A DNA stretch of 64,000 nt from Channa striata (Eukaryota > Chordata > Actinopteri > Anabantiformes > Channidae). The DNA is taken from positions 17,360,517 through 17,424,516 of the forward strand of contig CM065173.1 of the NCBI GenBank assembly GCA_033026295.1, given 5' to 3'. The stretch's first letter is position 1; every line of letters begins with the position of its first letter. Shown one piece after another: positions 25,201-37,560 of the stretch. The position numbers and the translations under genes were made by a program. Below the pieces are notes generated by a model. The model saw only the letters and a program-made list of their open reading frames with translations. It was not told the DNA's origin and searched no databases.

Positions 25201-28017
25201 TTGGCTAGAAAATGAGAACAATGCTGCAAAATAATAATGTGATGATTCTTCCTCTAGATGCCTTTCGGTAAGAAAATTGTGAATACTCCATTTTGAGTGA
25301 CTCAAGTGAATGAAGAGAGGGCATGAACCAGCTTGGAGTATGACACTTATTGTTCTTGCAACATTATTCTGAATTATAACTTTAAACATTTTCTCTACTT
25401 TAGTAGACAAAATGCAGTATAGCAATAAAAAACTGACTGACTTCAATATCTGCAATGTGTTAACAGAAAAGAGTCAGTTTGTTTGTGTGATTTATAAAAT
25501 CAGAAACAATTATGTACTACACAGTGTTATGTTATGGCAAAGCTGCATGTGTTTAGTATAATTATTCCAGATACACAGCAATGTACTGCAATCACAATAA
25601 TTCACGTGTAGTGCAAATATTTATGCCATTATGCAATGAGACAACCAAACTGAGGCTAGCACCTATGAGGCTGACCTCAGCACTATGGCCAAGACAGAGC
25701 TGATAAATTAGCTGCTAAAATTAATTTTTACATCACACTGAATGTAGAATATTTTGATAAATGTGCAAAACCAAAGTCATTAAGAACAAGTTCGGCTCTG
25801 TTCAGAAATGGGCGCCTGAAAAACAAGTTTTAATTTGTGAGCTTAATTAAATTTTAACAAAATTAAACTTTTAATTTGTGCAGAATGATTGAGAAATCCA
25901 GCTTCAACAAGTTCCAGTGTGTTGTGCATAATAGAAAATACTTGTGCAGGGGAGTCTCAGTATGTAAATGAAGCAGAAAGTCAATAAGGTGAACTTCAGT
26001 GAAGACATGCTGGACTGCAAATGTGTATTGAAATTACGCACATGCATCTTCCTACAACAGCCTGAGTGCCTGAATTACTGTGAGCTTGTAAGACAGTATA
26101 TACAGACGTTAAGTGTGAGCAGCGACACTTGGTTTATTAAATTACAATTTGCAGAGCTGTTTAGTGTTTGGGCTTCTATTACTTTTGTGCTGGTAAAATA
26201 GAAGTTGTACAAACGGTGATTGGAGGGATGAATTATGCATTTTGGGGGTTTGTGTGACCACAAATTTTGCAGGACGGAAATGAGGTTTATGCAAATGCAC
26301 CAAAAACGTATTTAATCGAGGACAATTAATGGGAGTGGTAAAGGTAATTACATGTGTGATTTATTAAAAAACAAGATAAATTACGAATGCTGTTGAAGCT
26401 CAGGCAAACAATACACAGAGGTACAGCAGGTAGAGACAGTATAAGGTTTTCTTATGGCAATTTCGAGCATTTTTATTTCGTATAGGTCATATTTAAACAG
26501 AAAAAAGTGAAGAAAAGAAAAACTAAAGTTAGAATAAGAATGCTAATCCACTGCTCTATAACACAGAACCACATGAAGTAAATGACAGCAGAGAAGAAAA
26601 ATGCTGGAGTGCACTTTATGAGGGTTCTGCTTCACAAAACCACAACTCAAATGGAAATACCAGCAATGCAATAACTAATATTTTCACACGATTTTCTTGC
26701 CTTATTGCTGTTGCTCAGTTGTTTTTCTGATGTTAAGCAGCGCACAGCCGAATACGTTCAGTGTGTCATGATTGAATCTGCCAATCATGGATTTGTTTGC
26801 AGATTTTTTTTCAGCATTTTTAAAAAAAAATCTGGATCTGAAACTTCCATCAAATTCATTTTGGTTTTACGTAAACAAGTGTAAACAGAGAAGCAGACAG
26901 TGACAAACAAATTTCTCATTATATCAGCATGTTTGTGGTACAGTGGTGCTCCACATCCACGTGTTTGTCATAGAAACCAGATTTCAACATATCCTTGTTT
27001 AATTACTGCAGAATCAAACATTACAGTGGAAGCTTAAAATTTAATTATAAGAAATTATACCAGTGAAACATTTTCCCACATTGGAAATGCAGTTTCTTAT
27101 CCCTTTTTTTTCACCCAGGGAAGAGGTGGATAAGATGAAACACCTTCTTTAAGAGAGAATGGGAATAAGAATGGGAGAGAAGAGGACACAGTTTTCTTTG
27201 TGCCTTTCTGTTTATGAGCAGCAGCTTTAATGTAGTTGTAGACTTTCCGAGTGGTATTTGTGTGATCTGACCTGACTGTGGCCTTCTCTAATTTTGCATC
27301 TGCTTTCCCTAAGGTTAAGAAAAATGTTGCCACTGAAGCGTCTTCTTAGGATGGATGGTTTGTTTTGTTTGCTGATTGCTCTCCGATGTTTGCTCTGCCC
27401 ACCTCCTAATGGCGAATAAACCCGTTTAAAAGAAATAAATGAAAGCTTGAACAACCATTCCCAGAGGACACATTTCTGACTGTTACTAGAAAAATGAACA
27501 TCACTTTCAGGCCTTGATAAACTAATTAAAAAGGTGTTTCTCTTTTGCCGATGGGATTGCAAAGAAAAACAGGAGATGAGAGAGAAAGAGAGAAGAGGAA
27601 CACAAACAGATCAGGAAGAGATAAAGTTTCTCTGCTTTGTGGATGTTCCTCTGGGTCTGAATGCTGGGCCTGTGGGAGGCACTGAAGTGAGGGACGGCAA
27701 AGAAAGATGATGGAGGGTTAAAAGCACAGAGAAGCCCTCTAGGAAGATGCACTGATAGAACAAATTTAATATCCAGAAAATGAAGTATTGAACCTGGCCA
27801 CTTGTTATGCTCATCCCTGTGGCCAAAAAAACCGTAAAATACTAATGCGGATGCAGCTCCCAAATCAGTAAAACACACTGTTTTCAATTGGATTGTGAAC
27901 AAGGCTGATAAAGTGATAAGTGTGGGTCATCTTACTGTAGCAATTCCATTTATTCTATAGTTCATTCTTATTCATAGAATAAAGTGTTTTATTACATTTA
28001 AATGAGAAGTGGTGTGC
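22287..28017. other. Gene-less stretch
   Basis: AT-rich DNA without a gene I can support. CACTAGGGGGCAG at 22440-22452 is a strong CTCF-like core on the plus strand. 23430-23580 and 25600-26340 are repeat-free and of fair complexity, but carry nothing recognisable. Open frames of up to 126 codons (for example 27522-27902, minus) read as low-complexity translations. Confidence 0.4.
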
Positions 28018-28172
28018 TAGGGCTTTTATCCAAAAATGCTTTATAATGCTGCTTCTCATTCACACACACTGATGGCAGCACTGAAACAACTTGCAGTTCA
28101 GATTCTTGCCCAAGGACACGTCAGCACGCAGCCATTAGTCCACCGCCCTAACCACTAAGCCAATGTGTCAGT
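28018..28172 (-). repeat. tRNA-derived SINE, B-box lost
   Basis: The minus strand begins 'attggcttagtggttagggc', a very good tRNA A-box, followed by 'gtgtccttgggcaagaatct', 'aacttgcaagttg'-like body text and 'cagtgtgtgtgaatgag', and ends 'ttttggataaaagccct'. The sequence between A-box and body is shortened and lacks a B-box. Confidence 0.7.
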
Positions 28173-28185
28173 TAAAAATAACAGG

Positions 28186-28238
28186 CATATATTATATATA
28201 ATACATATATAATATTATATATAATATATATATAAATA
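28186..28238. repeat. AT-rich (TA)n simple repeat
   Basis: Imperfect TA/ATT dinucleotide and trinucleotide array immediately beside the SINE. Confidence 0.9.
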
Positions 28239-28239
28239 G

Positions 28240-29855
28240 GCATTAATAGGAAGTTTGTTAAAGAAACGACTGCAGATCAGGTGTGAACACTCGAAACCTT
28301 AAAGGACTTGATGGGTTGTCAAATTATCAGCTCGTCTCACATTTACCATCACACTTGACCATTATTCTTGTATATGTGATGAGAGTACAAACAGCGTTTA
28401 GACATAGATGCCCTTTATTGGTCTCAAGCAACTTCCATATTGCTGTTGCAGCATCATAGTGTCTAATCAATAAATTCTTTCAGTCACCCAGCTACAAAAT
28501 AAACTGGTCTAAATCTAAAGCAAGGCCTTGATCAATAAAACGTCCTTCAGTAGATGGGATCAGATGACTGTTTAAACAGATTCCTTCGAGCGTGTTATTA
28601 AACTCATAACAGACACAGATACAAACAGGATTATTTGTAGGATTCAAAGCCTCCCACATAATTGGAAATAAATTAAATACATCCCTTACTTCATAAAAGT
28701 TTTAACCATCACAGTTGTCTATGAAAGTATCTACTGTCACTTACCTCGCCACCATCAAGAGTATAATAATCTTTGATTTGGCAGCTAATCAGCCTCCTTT
28801 TAACTGCTCATGCTGTAGCTGTACTTTGCCAAGGACACTGGGGAACTCTTGTGCCAGAACAGAACTCTTATCAATGGCCATCTTCATTCTCACAAGACTC
28901 AAAACTTACGTGTCACACTACAAAGTGCCTGCTTTGAATTTGAATAAAAGACATGTTTGATTTCCTTCCTAACAGACAGCTTTCTTACACACTACACACA
29001 CACACACGAGCGTTTAGAAGTTTTTGAGCATCAGATCTTCAAATTCCAAACGGTGAGCCAAGGCGGAGGCTTTTTAACAGCTATTTTGACACATTCCCTC
29101 CATCCAGTTTTGCATTATAAAAATAACAGAGCACAGATGAATGACATAAGATGAAGGAATGGACCTTTTAGACTGTAAATATCACGTCTTACATTGTCAA
29201 GAATATCTAATATTTTTCAAATATATCAAACAGAGACATATAGCAGTCAAATGGTATTTTCACAAAATAGACCAACATTAATGCCTGGAATAAATGAATA
29301 TATTAAAAAGATTTTCAGTTTAAGCTAATGCAGCAAAATGAATGGAAGAAATTAACTCATCAGCTCGAATGTCATAGATTCAAACGCAAATTATTTGTAG
29401 CTGAATGACAGTGTGTATGAATTGGCTTAAAACCCACAAGGTCATCACGAAATCAGGCACCGTATTTAGAAAAACTGTGAAGCGAAGCTGGGGCTCTTTA
29501 ATACAGGAGAAGGCCTGTCAAGGTTCTTTTGAGGCATTTGTAGGTTTGGCCATTTAAAAGATTTATAGAAAAAGAAAGACTTGACTGATTCTGTGTGAGT
29601 GTAGGAGCTGTGCGTGTTAGGGGACTGTCTGTGCTGATACCTGCACACAAATAGCAGATAGTTATATCTATGTGTGTATCTCTGCTTTGATATTAGCTAA
29701 TACTTAAAATCCCAGAGAGGAAGCACAATGACGTCAGGGAGACCACACAGCGCAAAAGAACCACAGCTGAACTGCAGTGTTAAATTTGAGTTTAAATAAT
29801 TTCAGATAAGTCTTAATGTAAAGTCCTCGCACAAAGGGACACGATTGGTCCACTT
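28240..29855. other. Gene-less stretch
   Basis: No gene recognised. A short CA run lies near 28993-29008. Open frames of up to 81 codons show no domain. Confidence 0.4.
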
Positions 29856-29859
29856 ACAA

Positions 29860-30285
29860 CAAGAAGAGAGAAAATATCACATTTCTGCAATAGCTGAAGT
29901 TGCATATTATAGCTTTAAGATGTCCTATCTGTCTACACTGTACCTGCAGTACACTCAGCCCTCTGTGCCGCATCGCTCGCTTGCCTGGTGCAAGAATCCG
30001 CACTGGATCCTTCATTACCATAATGCTAATCAGCAGCAGAAAAACACAAAGCTAGTGGATCGAATGATTGATTATTTGGCACAGATTTATTGCCCCCTTT
30101 GCTGCTGGCGTTTAAACGAGCTAGACATCATGCTTCGAGGCCGTCCTGTGTTAATTAAGGCACAGCACTGTGACTGGGATGCCTTTCTGGCTGCAGGCCC
30201 CATATTTCCTCCAGAGATAGTGCAGGGCTTTAGGTTTCAGGGCTCGCCTCCAAACGCGCTGCAGTGTTTGTGACTGCTTCGAGCC
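29860..30285. other. Candidate conserved element or unrecognised exon
   Basis: A 142-codon plus-strand open frame (29845-30273) covers this block, and GC content rises to near 50%. The translation (for example YCPLCCWRLNELDIMLRG) matches no family I know. The DNA carries homeodomain-type cores (ATTGATTATTTGG, TTAATTAAGG). Either an exon of an unknown gene or a conserved enhancer is possible; the absence of a clear Kozak context or flanking splice sites favours the latter. Confidence 0.25.
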
Positions 30286-30575
30286 TGTTCCTTTAGTACC
30301 GTTGCACCTTTTTCTTTTGCACAGCAAACACATTATTTTTTTTCTGTGCTTCATGTACAAGTATGTGTGTTGTTTACCTCCTAAAACGGCCAGTTCAGCA
30401 TCGACTACACAGCAAAGTTAGAGTTCCATTGATTCACAGCTTCATTTCGGGCTGAGCTGTTTGTTGTTGACTTTGCTTCGGCTTGTAAATCACAAACGTG
30501 TGCGGTAGTACAGGTGAGCTGCTTCAGAGGCTTCACTGTATTTGTTGTAGCAAGTACACTGCTGACCTCATTCAA
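30286..30575. other. Unassigned
   Basis: No feature recognised between the candidate element and the CA microsatellite. Confidence 0.4.

Positions 30576-30608
<33 letters not shown>
30576..30608. repeat. (CA)n microsatellite
   Basis: Uninterrupted CA run of about 16 units. Confidence 0.95.
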
Positions 30609-30609
<1 letters not shown>

Positions 30610-33600
30610 CTGCTTTTCCATAATCAAATGCATGGCATCCTCCTGGTTTGATGTGAATTTAATTGACTTTATCTCCCTTGAGCAGTCTGCTTACTCAGTT
30701 TGCACGGCCTTATTGCCTCTTTTTTCCCTTCATTGTTTCAGTGAATGTATCAGAAGACTCCACATCGCTGATTATAAAAGTGACAGGGTAATGTGATGTG
30801 GGTGAGAGCTTGCGCAGTACTGGGAGTGCTCTTCTCCATGAAGCAGAGAAAAAGTAATAATCACTGGGGTCATGGGTGTTGATTTTGAGTTACTGTTTAT
30901 GAACCATTAAATCAGAGCATTAAACAACAAGTGTCATGTCTGAAGAACGAGCAGCACCCAAGACATTATGAGAAAGGGGGATGCATTTGTTGCCACTTCG
31001 TTTATTAATTTGTTCAGTCTCATGCTGACTGTGAGGCATACACTATTCCCATTGTTCATTATTTGTTTTTCTTTATTAACTCATGGAGAAGATGAAATAT
31101 ATGAGATAATAATGATCAATGGTCATTCAATAATAAAGCAGTAACACTGAAATGTTAAAGTGAAGTAGGCTGAACAGGAAATGGATCCAACAATGAAGAA
31201 ACGTACCTTTTAAATGGATGAACAAACTGCAACGTAGATAGACACAAGATGCTAGTATTGTTATTAAAAAATATGAATATAATCCGATTTGGTGTTTAGT
31301 GACTTTCAGTACCACCATTTCAGTGAAGTGAAAAGCAGTTTGTTACCGTAGTTAAGTAACATTTTTCACGTATCTGTACTTTACTTAAGCAGACTGGTCC
31401 ACAGAAAGGACAGAGAAAAAAGATAAAAGAAGTACTTTTAAATTTAATGCTTTGAGTAAAACTGAAATCACATACTTAATATTATAATAATCACTTTAAT
31501 AATAATAAACTTTTATAAGCAAGACAACTTGGATTAACACAGTTAAATGTTGTTTAATCATTATAATCATTGTAAAAACTAAAATGTCCAAATTAGGCAT
31601 CAAATATAGGGACAATGCAGACAGCAATAACATTGAAAAAAAAGATGCCACATGATTTATGCGATCACAGTGGGACAGTAGTACTCTTAGTTTGACAGTA
31701 TATGATCACAATACAACCAGTGCCTGGTTCTGGCTGCCAACCAAAACCAGTTTCACCTGATGGCGACAGCGTCATCTGAGTGAGAGTTTGCCCCCACTGC
31801 AGTATGAGAAGACTGCCGATTATTACCCACCAACTTCTATTTGTAGCTCAACAATGATGAACAATAATTGCACTCAGTCATGTCTTTCACCTCTATTTCA
31901 ACATACAAATGTCTGTGCAGTGTGTTCTGCCAGTTTGACTCTCCTATGCTCCTCTGGACTGACTGTGATAATAGGGGAGTGCCTGCAATTTGTAATCCTC
32001 CCTTTGACTGCCTTCACCAGATAAAGCATTACAGTCATAACCTCCCAAATCTGCTGGGGATGCCGATAGACAAGGCAACAAAATGAAATTTGCCTTGCTG
32101 ACAGCTCAACTCTTATCTGCTCCCAAGGATTCGTCCTCCCCTCTTGTCTCTGTCTGCTCAGGCTGAAAGGCCTTTTCAGGGCAGCGTTCCAATCATTACA
32201 GATGGGACAGAACGGAACATAATGCAGACGATGAAAACAAATAAATAAATCAAAGTTTGACTTTGGAAGAAGGTTGCGCAAACTGAAAGAACATTGTGAG
32301 CTGGACACTAGAATCAGTGACCTATGGGACACTGCAATGAACAGGGTGAATACAGAAAATGTGACTTTTTTATGTGTCCATGCAGTTTTCTCGTTTTAGA
32401 GAGCGTGTCATGTGGTTTGAGCAGTGGGGAAAATTGTGCAAGTGTACGTTTGTTACACCATTAGTTTTTGGGTGACCTCTAGTCGTGTATGTGCATAACT
32501 TCACAGTGGCCCTGTTGAACTTGTTTTTCTCTTAAGTATAGAGGGTGATATCCTTATTAAATGGAAAGTAGTAAAATGAAAAAATCTGACTGGATCCCGT
32601 CACTGGAAAAAACATATTTGCTACTTAACGATCCTCAGGAGGCTCAGTGACAATCAGCTTCTGCCCAGCTACTGATCTACAGTCAGACTTCAAGATCAGT
32701 CTTGTGATAACAGTGCTGAGCTCTAAGCTTTGGGGAACTTCTCTGACATCAGTGTCTCACACAAGCACTGAAGCTACATCTCCTGTCCACTGCTCCGTAT
32801 CTCTCGGGCCCACTCTGTAGGCACGCAGGTGAGGCAGGTTTGTCAGATTTGCTCTGTCCCAAAATGTGAAGTATTACATAAATCAAACAGACTGTCAAAC
32901 CCACACACTCACGAAACACACACATGAATGACCAGATGTAGTTGCTACTGGCGCTCTCAGCTGCCATGGCAACGCAATAATATTTAGCGGTGGCATAATG
33001 AAGTAACACATACTACAGAGACTGTATGAAAACACAGACCATTTAACATCCATACAAAATTCTGTGGAGCAATTCTACAGCTGCTCGAGATGACAGAGGA
33101 GTTAGGACTTTTAATCAAACATCCAAATCATTCGTGATGTCCCCGTATTGTTCCAGATTAAAGAAACGCCACCTGGAAAACGACTTGGAAAGAGTTCAGA
33201 GAGTTAGACAGAAAATTCTGCAGGTCGTGGCCCTGACTGCAGCACTAGCTGAGGGTTTATCTGGTCAGTAATGGGGGATTTCATATTTTCACAACTTGGA
33301 TCACATTTTTGTATTTTTGCCATTATTACTAATTTTGATAAATTTACATGTTTCCAAAGGAATTTATGAGGCAGGTCAACAGATGCCTCATAAAGACCAA
33401 CTAAAGAAGTCATCAGATAATCGGGGGAAGTTGAAAACAAGCCAATGGTTTTGGTAAGTTATCTAAAATTACAATAAGTATCAGTCATCACACAGGAAAG
33501 GGGTTGTTTCAATATAATAATGAATTATTTGTTACTTGAAATATCAGAAAATCATTAAAATGCCATATTATAATTCTATACAGCCTGAAGTAATAATGTG

Positions 33601-35155
33601 TTCACATTATTTCAAGTAAATGTTCAAAACCTGAAGACATTTAGTTTCACAAAAGAGGCCAAAACATCTCATTTCAAATCTGAAAAGCTAGAATTTAGAA
33701 AAGTACTTGGGATTTGTATTTGCAAAATGACATCAATGATAATTACAACAGCTGCTGATTAACGTTGATCGATTGATTTTTTTAAATTAATTGCAATAGG
33801 GTGAAAAGCAGTAAACCATGTGAGGGTGCTGAAAACTCAAAACTAATGGAAGCACGGGCTTGAGTCCATGTTCATTTTCAGTGGGGACAGTGTTTGGATA
33901 AAAACTCACAAATGAAACATCCGTTCTAATACTCCTAAAAAAAAAACACTGCAGCCTCTTGGCTCGTCTCTCTGATGCTGGACAGACAGGGCGATACACA
34001 TATTTTAATTTAGTTCAGGCAGGCATTAACACTAATCAAATCCATGAAATCTTTTAAAACATCTCTGCACTGTGTGTTGCTATTGGTGAAATTTTGGAAA
34101 ACACAAAACAAGATTATCCATAAATATTCTGCCAAAAACTTCATTTGCACTATGAAACTCTGTTTGGGCGTGAATTCAAATGGGAAAAAAAGAAACAGGA
34201 CAGATGGTGGGAGCACTTGTTTGTTCTAATGAAGATTCAGAGCTGCACATAAGAGGCTGATGAAACAAAAGACTGGTGTGATAATAATGAGCAAACCATT
34301 TTGTTCAAGTAGGTGTGAAATACATGCAAATAATTATCAGCTTTAACCCACATTTCTTTGGTATGTTGATTCAGTATCATCCGTTTAGTGTAAAATAAAT
34401 TAAGATCCATCTAATGATCCCAACACAGAAAACTGGAAGTTTCTCAAAGAAAACAAGTGCAGAGAGTAAACCACAAAAACCCAGACAGGAGAGGGAGACT
34501 GAATATCAATCACAGGACCTGGACTAATTACATACTGTGTGCAGGCTACAAATAAAGAGAGGCTCCTACAGGGAGGGCGAAAAATGTTCTTAGACACCAG
34601 ATATTAAATGCTGTAAAGTTGTGTTCTCAACCAGCAGATGACATGTTTGCTTGTTGTTTTCCATGTTCATATTTCCCATTATTCCAAAACACTTGCTGCC
34701 AACAGATGGGAGAAGTGATGGTTTTCTGACAAACGCAGACAGTCAAACGTCACTGTAGTGTTTAAACTGTATAAAACAAGCTATAAAGTCACGCGTCTCC
34801 ATCATGATTCCGACAGCAGAAGCTGTCCTAACCTACCCAGTGAAGTCAGAAATCACTCCAGAGGAGGCGAGGAATCACTCGCTAGCGTGTGTCTTGTGAA
34901 TACCAATGAGTACGTTTAGAAAAAAAAGCCATGACAAAGAATTAATCACATGTGCAAACAAGAACAATGTTCTAGATTTAATAAAACAAACTGACTGTGA
35001 CAGAAAGTCCCCGTTTAAAATGAAGCTCTGTGGATTAAAAAACTAGGCCTGGATTTCGCCGAGATTATGATGAAATGATGCAAGCGAGAGCCCAGATGAA
35101 CAATCGTGATGAGTAAATAGTACAAATACCCTGGTGAGATGGAGCATATGTTAGG
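30609..35155. other. Gene-less stretch with an RFX-type X-box
   Basis: No gene supported. GCTGCCATGGCAAC at 32960-32973 differs from the palindromic RFX X-box at one base. A plus-strand frame at about 33062-33250 reads ...RLKKRHLENDLERVQRVRQ and is preceded by a possible acceptor (33151-33156), but it stops at TAA and has no known homologue that I can recall. Other frames look random. Confidence 0.4.
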
Positions 35156-35159
35156 TAAG

Positions 35160-35565
35160 ACTGCTTTTTAATTTAAAGCGCTATTAATTATTTGTTGGGC
35201 CCCTCGAGAGCGGCGGGAAAGCCGTAAATACACAAACACTGACAGACCTCGTCTCATAAAGTTAATGCGGTGAACACGTGAGCAAACTGTTGCCTTTTTC
35301 CACATCAACAGATACTGCACAGGAGCAGCACTGCCATTCATTTGGAGGCTTGTTTCTGGCCACCTGACAGATAATAACTTTCCATAATACTTATTAATAG
35401 TTATCACCTCAGTGAAGGCCGCTCTGATGGGAGATCTTGCCACATGGAAGTACAGTGAGACGTTATGGGGCAGGGCAGATTCTGGACACTGTACAATTAA
35501 CTTTATCTTGATCGCTTGTAAAATATTTCTAAGATTTGCTAAAAAAAGCACAAAACAGTCGACCT
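35160..35565. other. Candidate conserved non-coding element
   Basis: About 400 bp of repeat-free sequence with balanced composition, homeodomain-type cores (attaattatttg near 35183-35194; ttattaatagtt near 35391-35402), and no stops in one minus-strand frame (35168-35614, 148 codons). That translation matches no family. The reading is from texture only; a coding exon is less likely but not excluded. Confidence 0.25.
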
Positions 35566-36198
35566 GTGAGGGCATGAATGCTCTGCTTTGCTTTTCTGTC
35601 TCTCCTATTTTCATACAGCCACATTCCTCTGCACAGCAGAAACTATGAAGTGCGTAATGACATATTCTTGTCGCTGCCAGAGTCTTACAAAAGAGCTCAA
35701 AAGATTAAAAGACCTTATAATCACCTTTTACGCCTTACAGTCACATTCTTCTCACTGAGTCATATCTCCTTCTCCTCAAATTCTTCTGCTCCATTCTTTA
35801 TTTTTGAGTGTGGCTTCAACTTATAATGGAGAATAAATATGCCATGTGGAACATGTTAGATGTGTTTTTTTTTATTTGCTGTATAATGATGATTGTCAGT
35901 GATGTTTGTATCCCGATGATTGGTCTTTGCATAAATGTCCTCATATTGTAATCAAGCACCAAACTGTTCCACGCATCCGTCGATATTACATTCATAAACA
36001 AAAGGCTTGCGTTCAGTCCTGTTGCTTTAGTTTGAATTACTTTTAATTTAAACCTTTGGTAAATTACACACATAGTGTGACTAACCTAGTTCAGCATGTG
36101 TTTCTCTTCGACTGTCAGGGCTTCTGACAGTAACAAGTCACTGAGAGTGTGCAGGTAGAAATGTTTAAATGCATTTCCAGTTTTAATTTAAGCTATTC
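35566..36198. other. Gene-less stretch
   Basis: No gene or repeat recognised. Confidence 0.4.
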
Positions 36199-36200
36199 AA

Positions 36201-36392
36201 GCAGCTGTAGTAAGGCAGTCACCCACGGACCACAGGGTCAGTGGTTTGATTCCCTCCTTGCTGCATGTAATAGTGTTCTTCAGCAAAACACTGACCCGCA
36301 AGTTGCTCCTGATGCACCATTGTGTGTGTGTGTGTGTACCAAAGTACTCCGTAAGTCGCTTTGGATAAAAGTGTCTGCTAAATGTTAATGTA
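36201..36392 (+). repeat. tRNA-derived SINE with LINE-like tail
   Basis: It starts 'gtagtaaggcagtcacccac', the same head as the minus-strand copy at 10370-10558. A B-box GTGGTTTGATTCC follows (36241-36253), then 'gttcttcagcaaaacactga', a (GT)8 run (36323-36338), and the conserved tail 'cgctttggataaaagtgtct' and 'gctaaatgttaatgta'. The complete head-to-tail structure makes this the best SINE copy in the window. Confidence 0.85.
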
Positions 36393-36888
36393 TTATTGAT
36401 TGCAGATGCTGCTTATGAACATTCTACATACATTATATTATGCAAAACATATATACACATTTAAAACATATTGAGATGTGTATGTCAACAGTACAACTCT
36501 AACTTTGCAGTTTTGCTTCATGTGGATAAATCTTCTAATGTGTTTCTCATTTGCAACAAATCTGTGTTCATTGTCCAGGCCGAGTTAGACACGGGAACAC
36601 ACAAATTAACATCGGTTCCACTGAGTGACAGACATAGGGGAAACATGGGTGTTGGGCCGTGTGCATGCTTGCTACACTGTCTGTTTGAAAATAACAATAA
36701 AAAAATGTCAGTGAAATGAAAAGATTACTGCAGCTCCTTCGTACTCTAATTCCTCAGCTATTTATCCCCTCTGTTGCCGAAATGCAAATATTTTACGAGT
36801 CTTAGGGATTGAAGGTCTTCATTAAGTATTTATCCTTCTAAATCCCAATTTGTAATCTTTCAACAATTTACTTAATGAGACAATAAAG
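36393..36888. other. Unassigned
   Basis: No gene or repeat recognised. Confidence 0.4.
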
Positions 36889-36889
36889 G

Positions 36890-37560
36890 AGTCCACGTGG
36901 AATTAGTGTCATGGAGAACGCGAGTAAGTATTCGATCGCTTCAACATCTCTCCCCGACTTGGGGCCTGTATCTCACAGGCTGTAATAAGTCAGTGTGTCT
37001 GACTGAGATGGATCGTCTGCATTTATGTTTCTGCTATCATCTGCGATCGGCTCGGCTTATCAGGTTCAGCAGTTCAGCTGGAATTTAGACAGACTACAGT
37101 GATTTGTTCACCTGATTATTTTCCCTCCCCACACCACTGATCTGTTCCACTGAGATGAGACAAATCACAGAGAGTTAGTCTCCAATTATACTCGCCGCGC
37201 AGACTAGCCTCTCTTCATCTGTCATCCTCAATTAGCCACACAAGCAAATGTTTGAAGTTAAATGCTGATTAGAGGGTTTGACTCTAAAAATGATTCCCCT
37301 CTCCACCCACCTACACAGCAAAACCTCTATCTAATGTAGCTTTTCCGCCAAGGGCAGAGTGTTGGCGTAATTACAATCAAACTGGTTTATGATCAAAGTG
37401 TGTGTGTCAGCACCTGAATATTTCTAATAAATCAGAGTAGTGTGTTGCGCTTGCCGCTGATATTGGGAGTTTTCCGAAACAGATTTGTGCTGATGCGCTG
37501 ATGGGACACACTGTTTGGGTTTTGACTTTAGCATATTACGTTTCTTTGTCTTATAAAAAT
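36890..37560. other. Candidate regulatory block
   Basis: Repeat-free and more GC-rich than its surroundings, with a cluster of developmental transcription factor-like cores: a palindromic GTAATTAC (near 37367-37374), CAATCA, an ATCAAAG TCF/LEF-type core (near 37392-37398), and several CAGCTG-type E-boxes. No protein frame of substance. Inference from motif clustering only. Confidence 0.25.
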
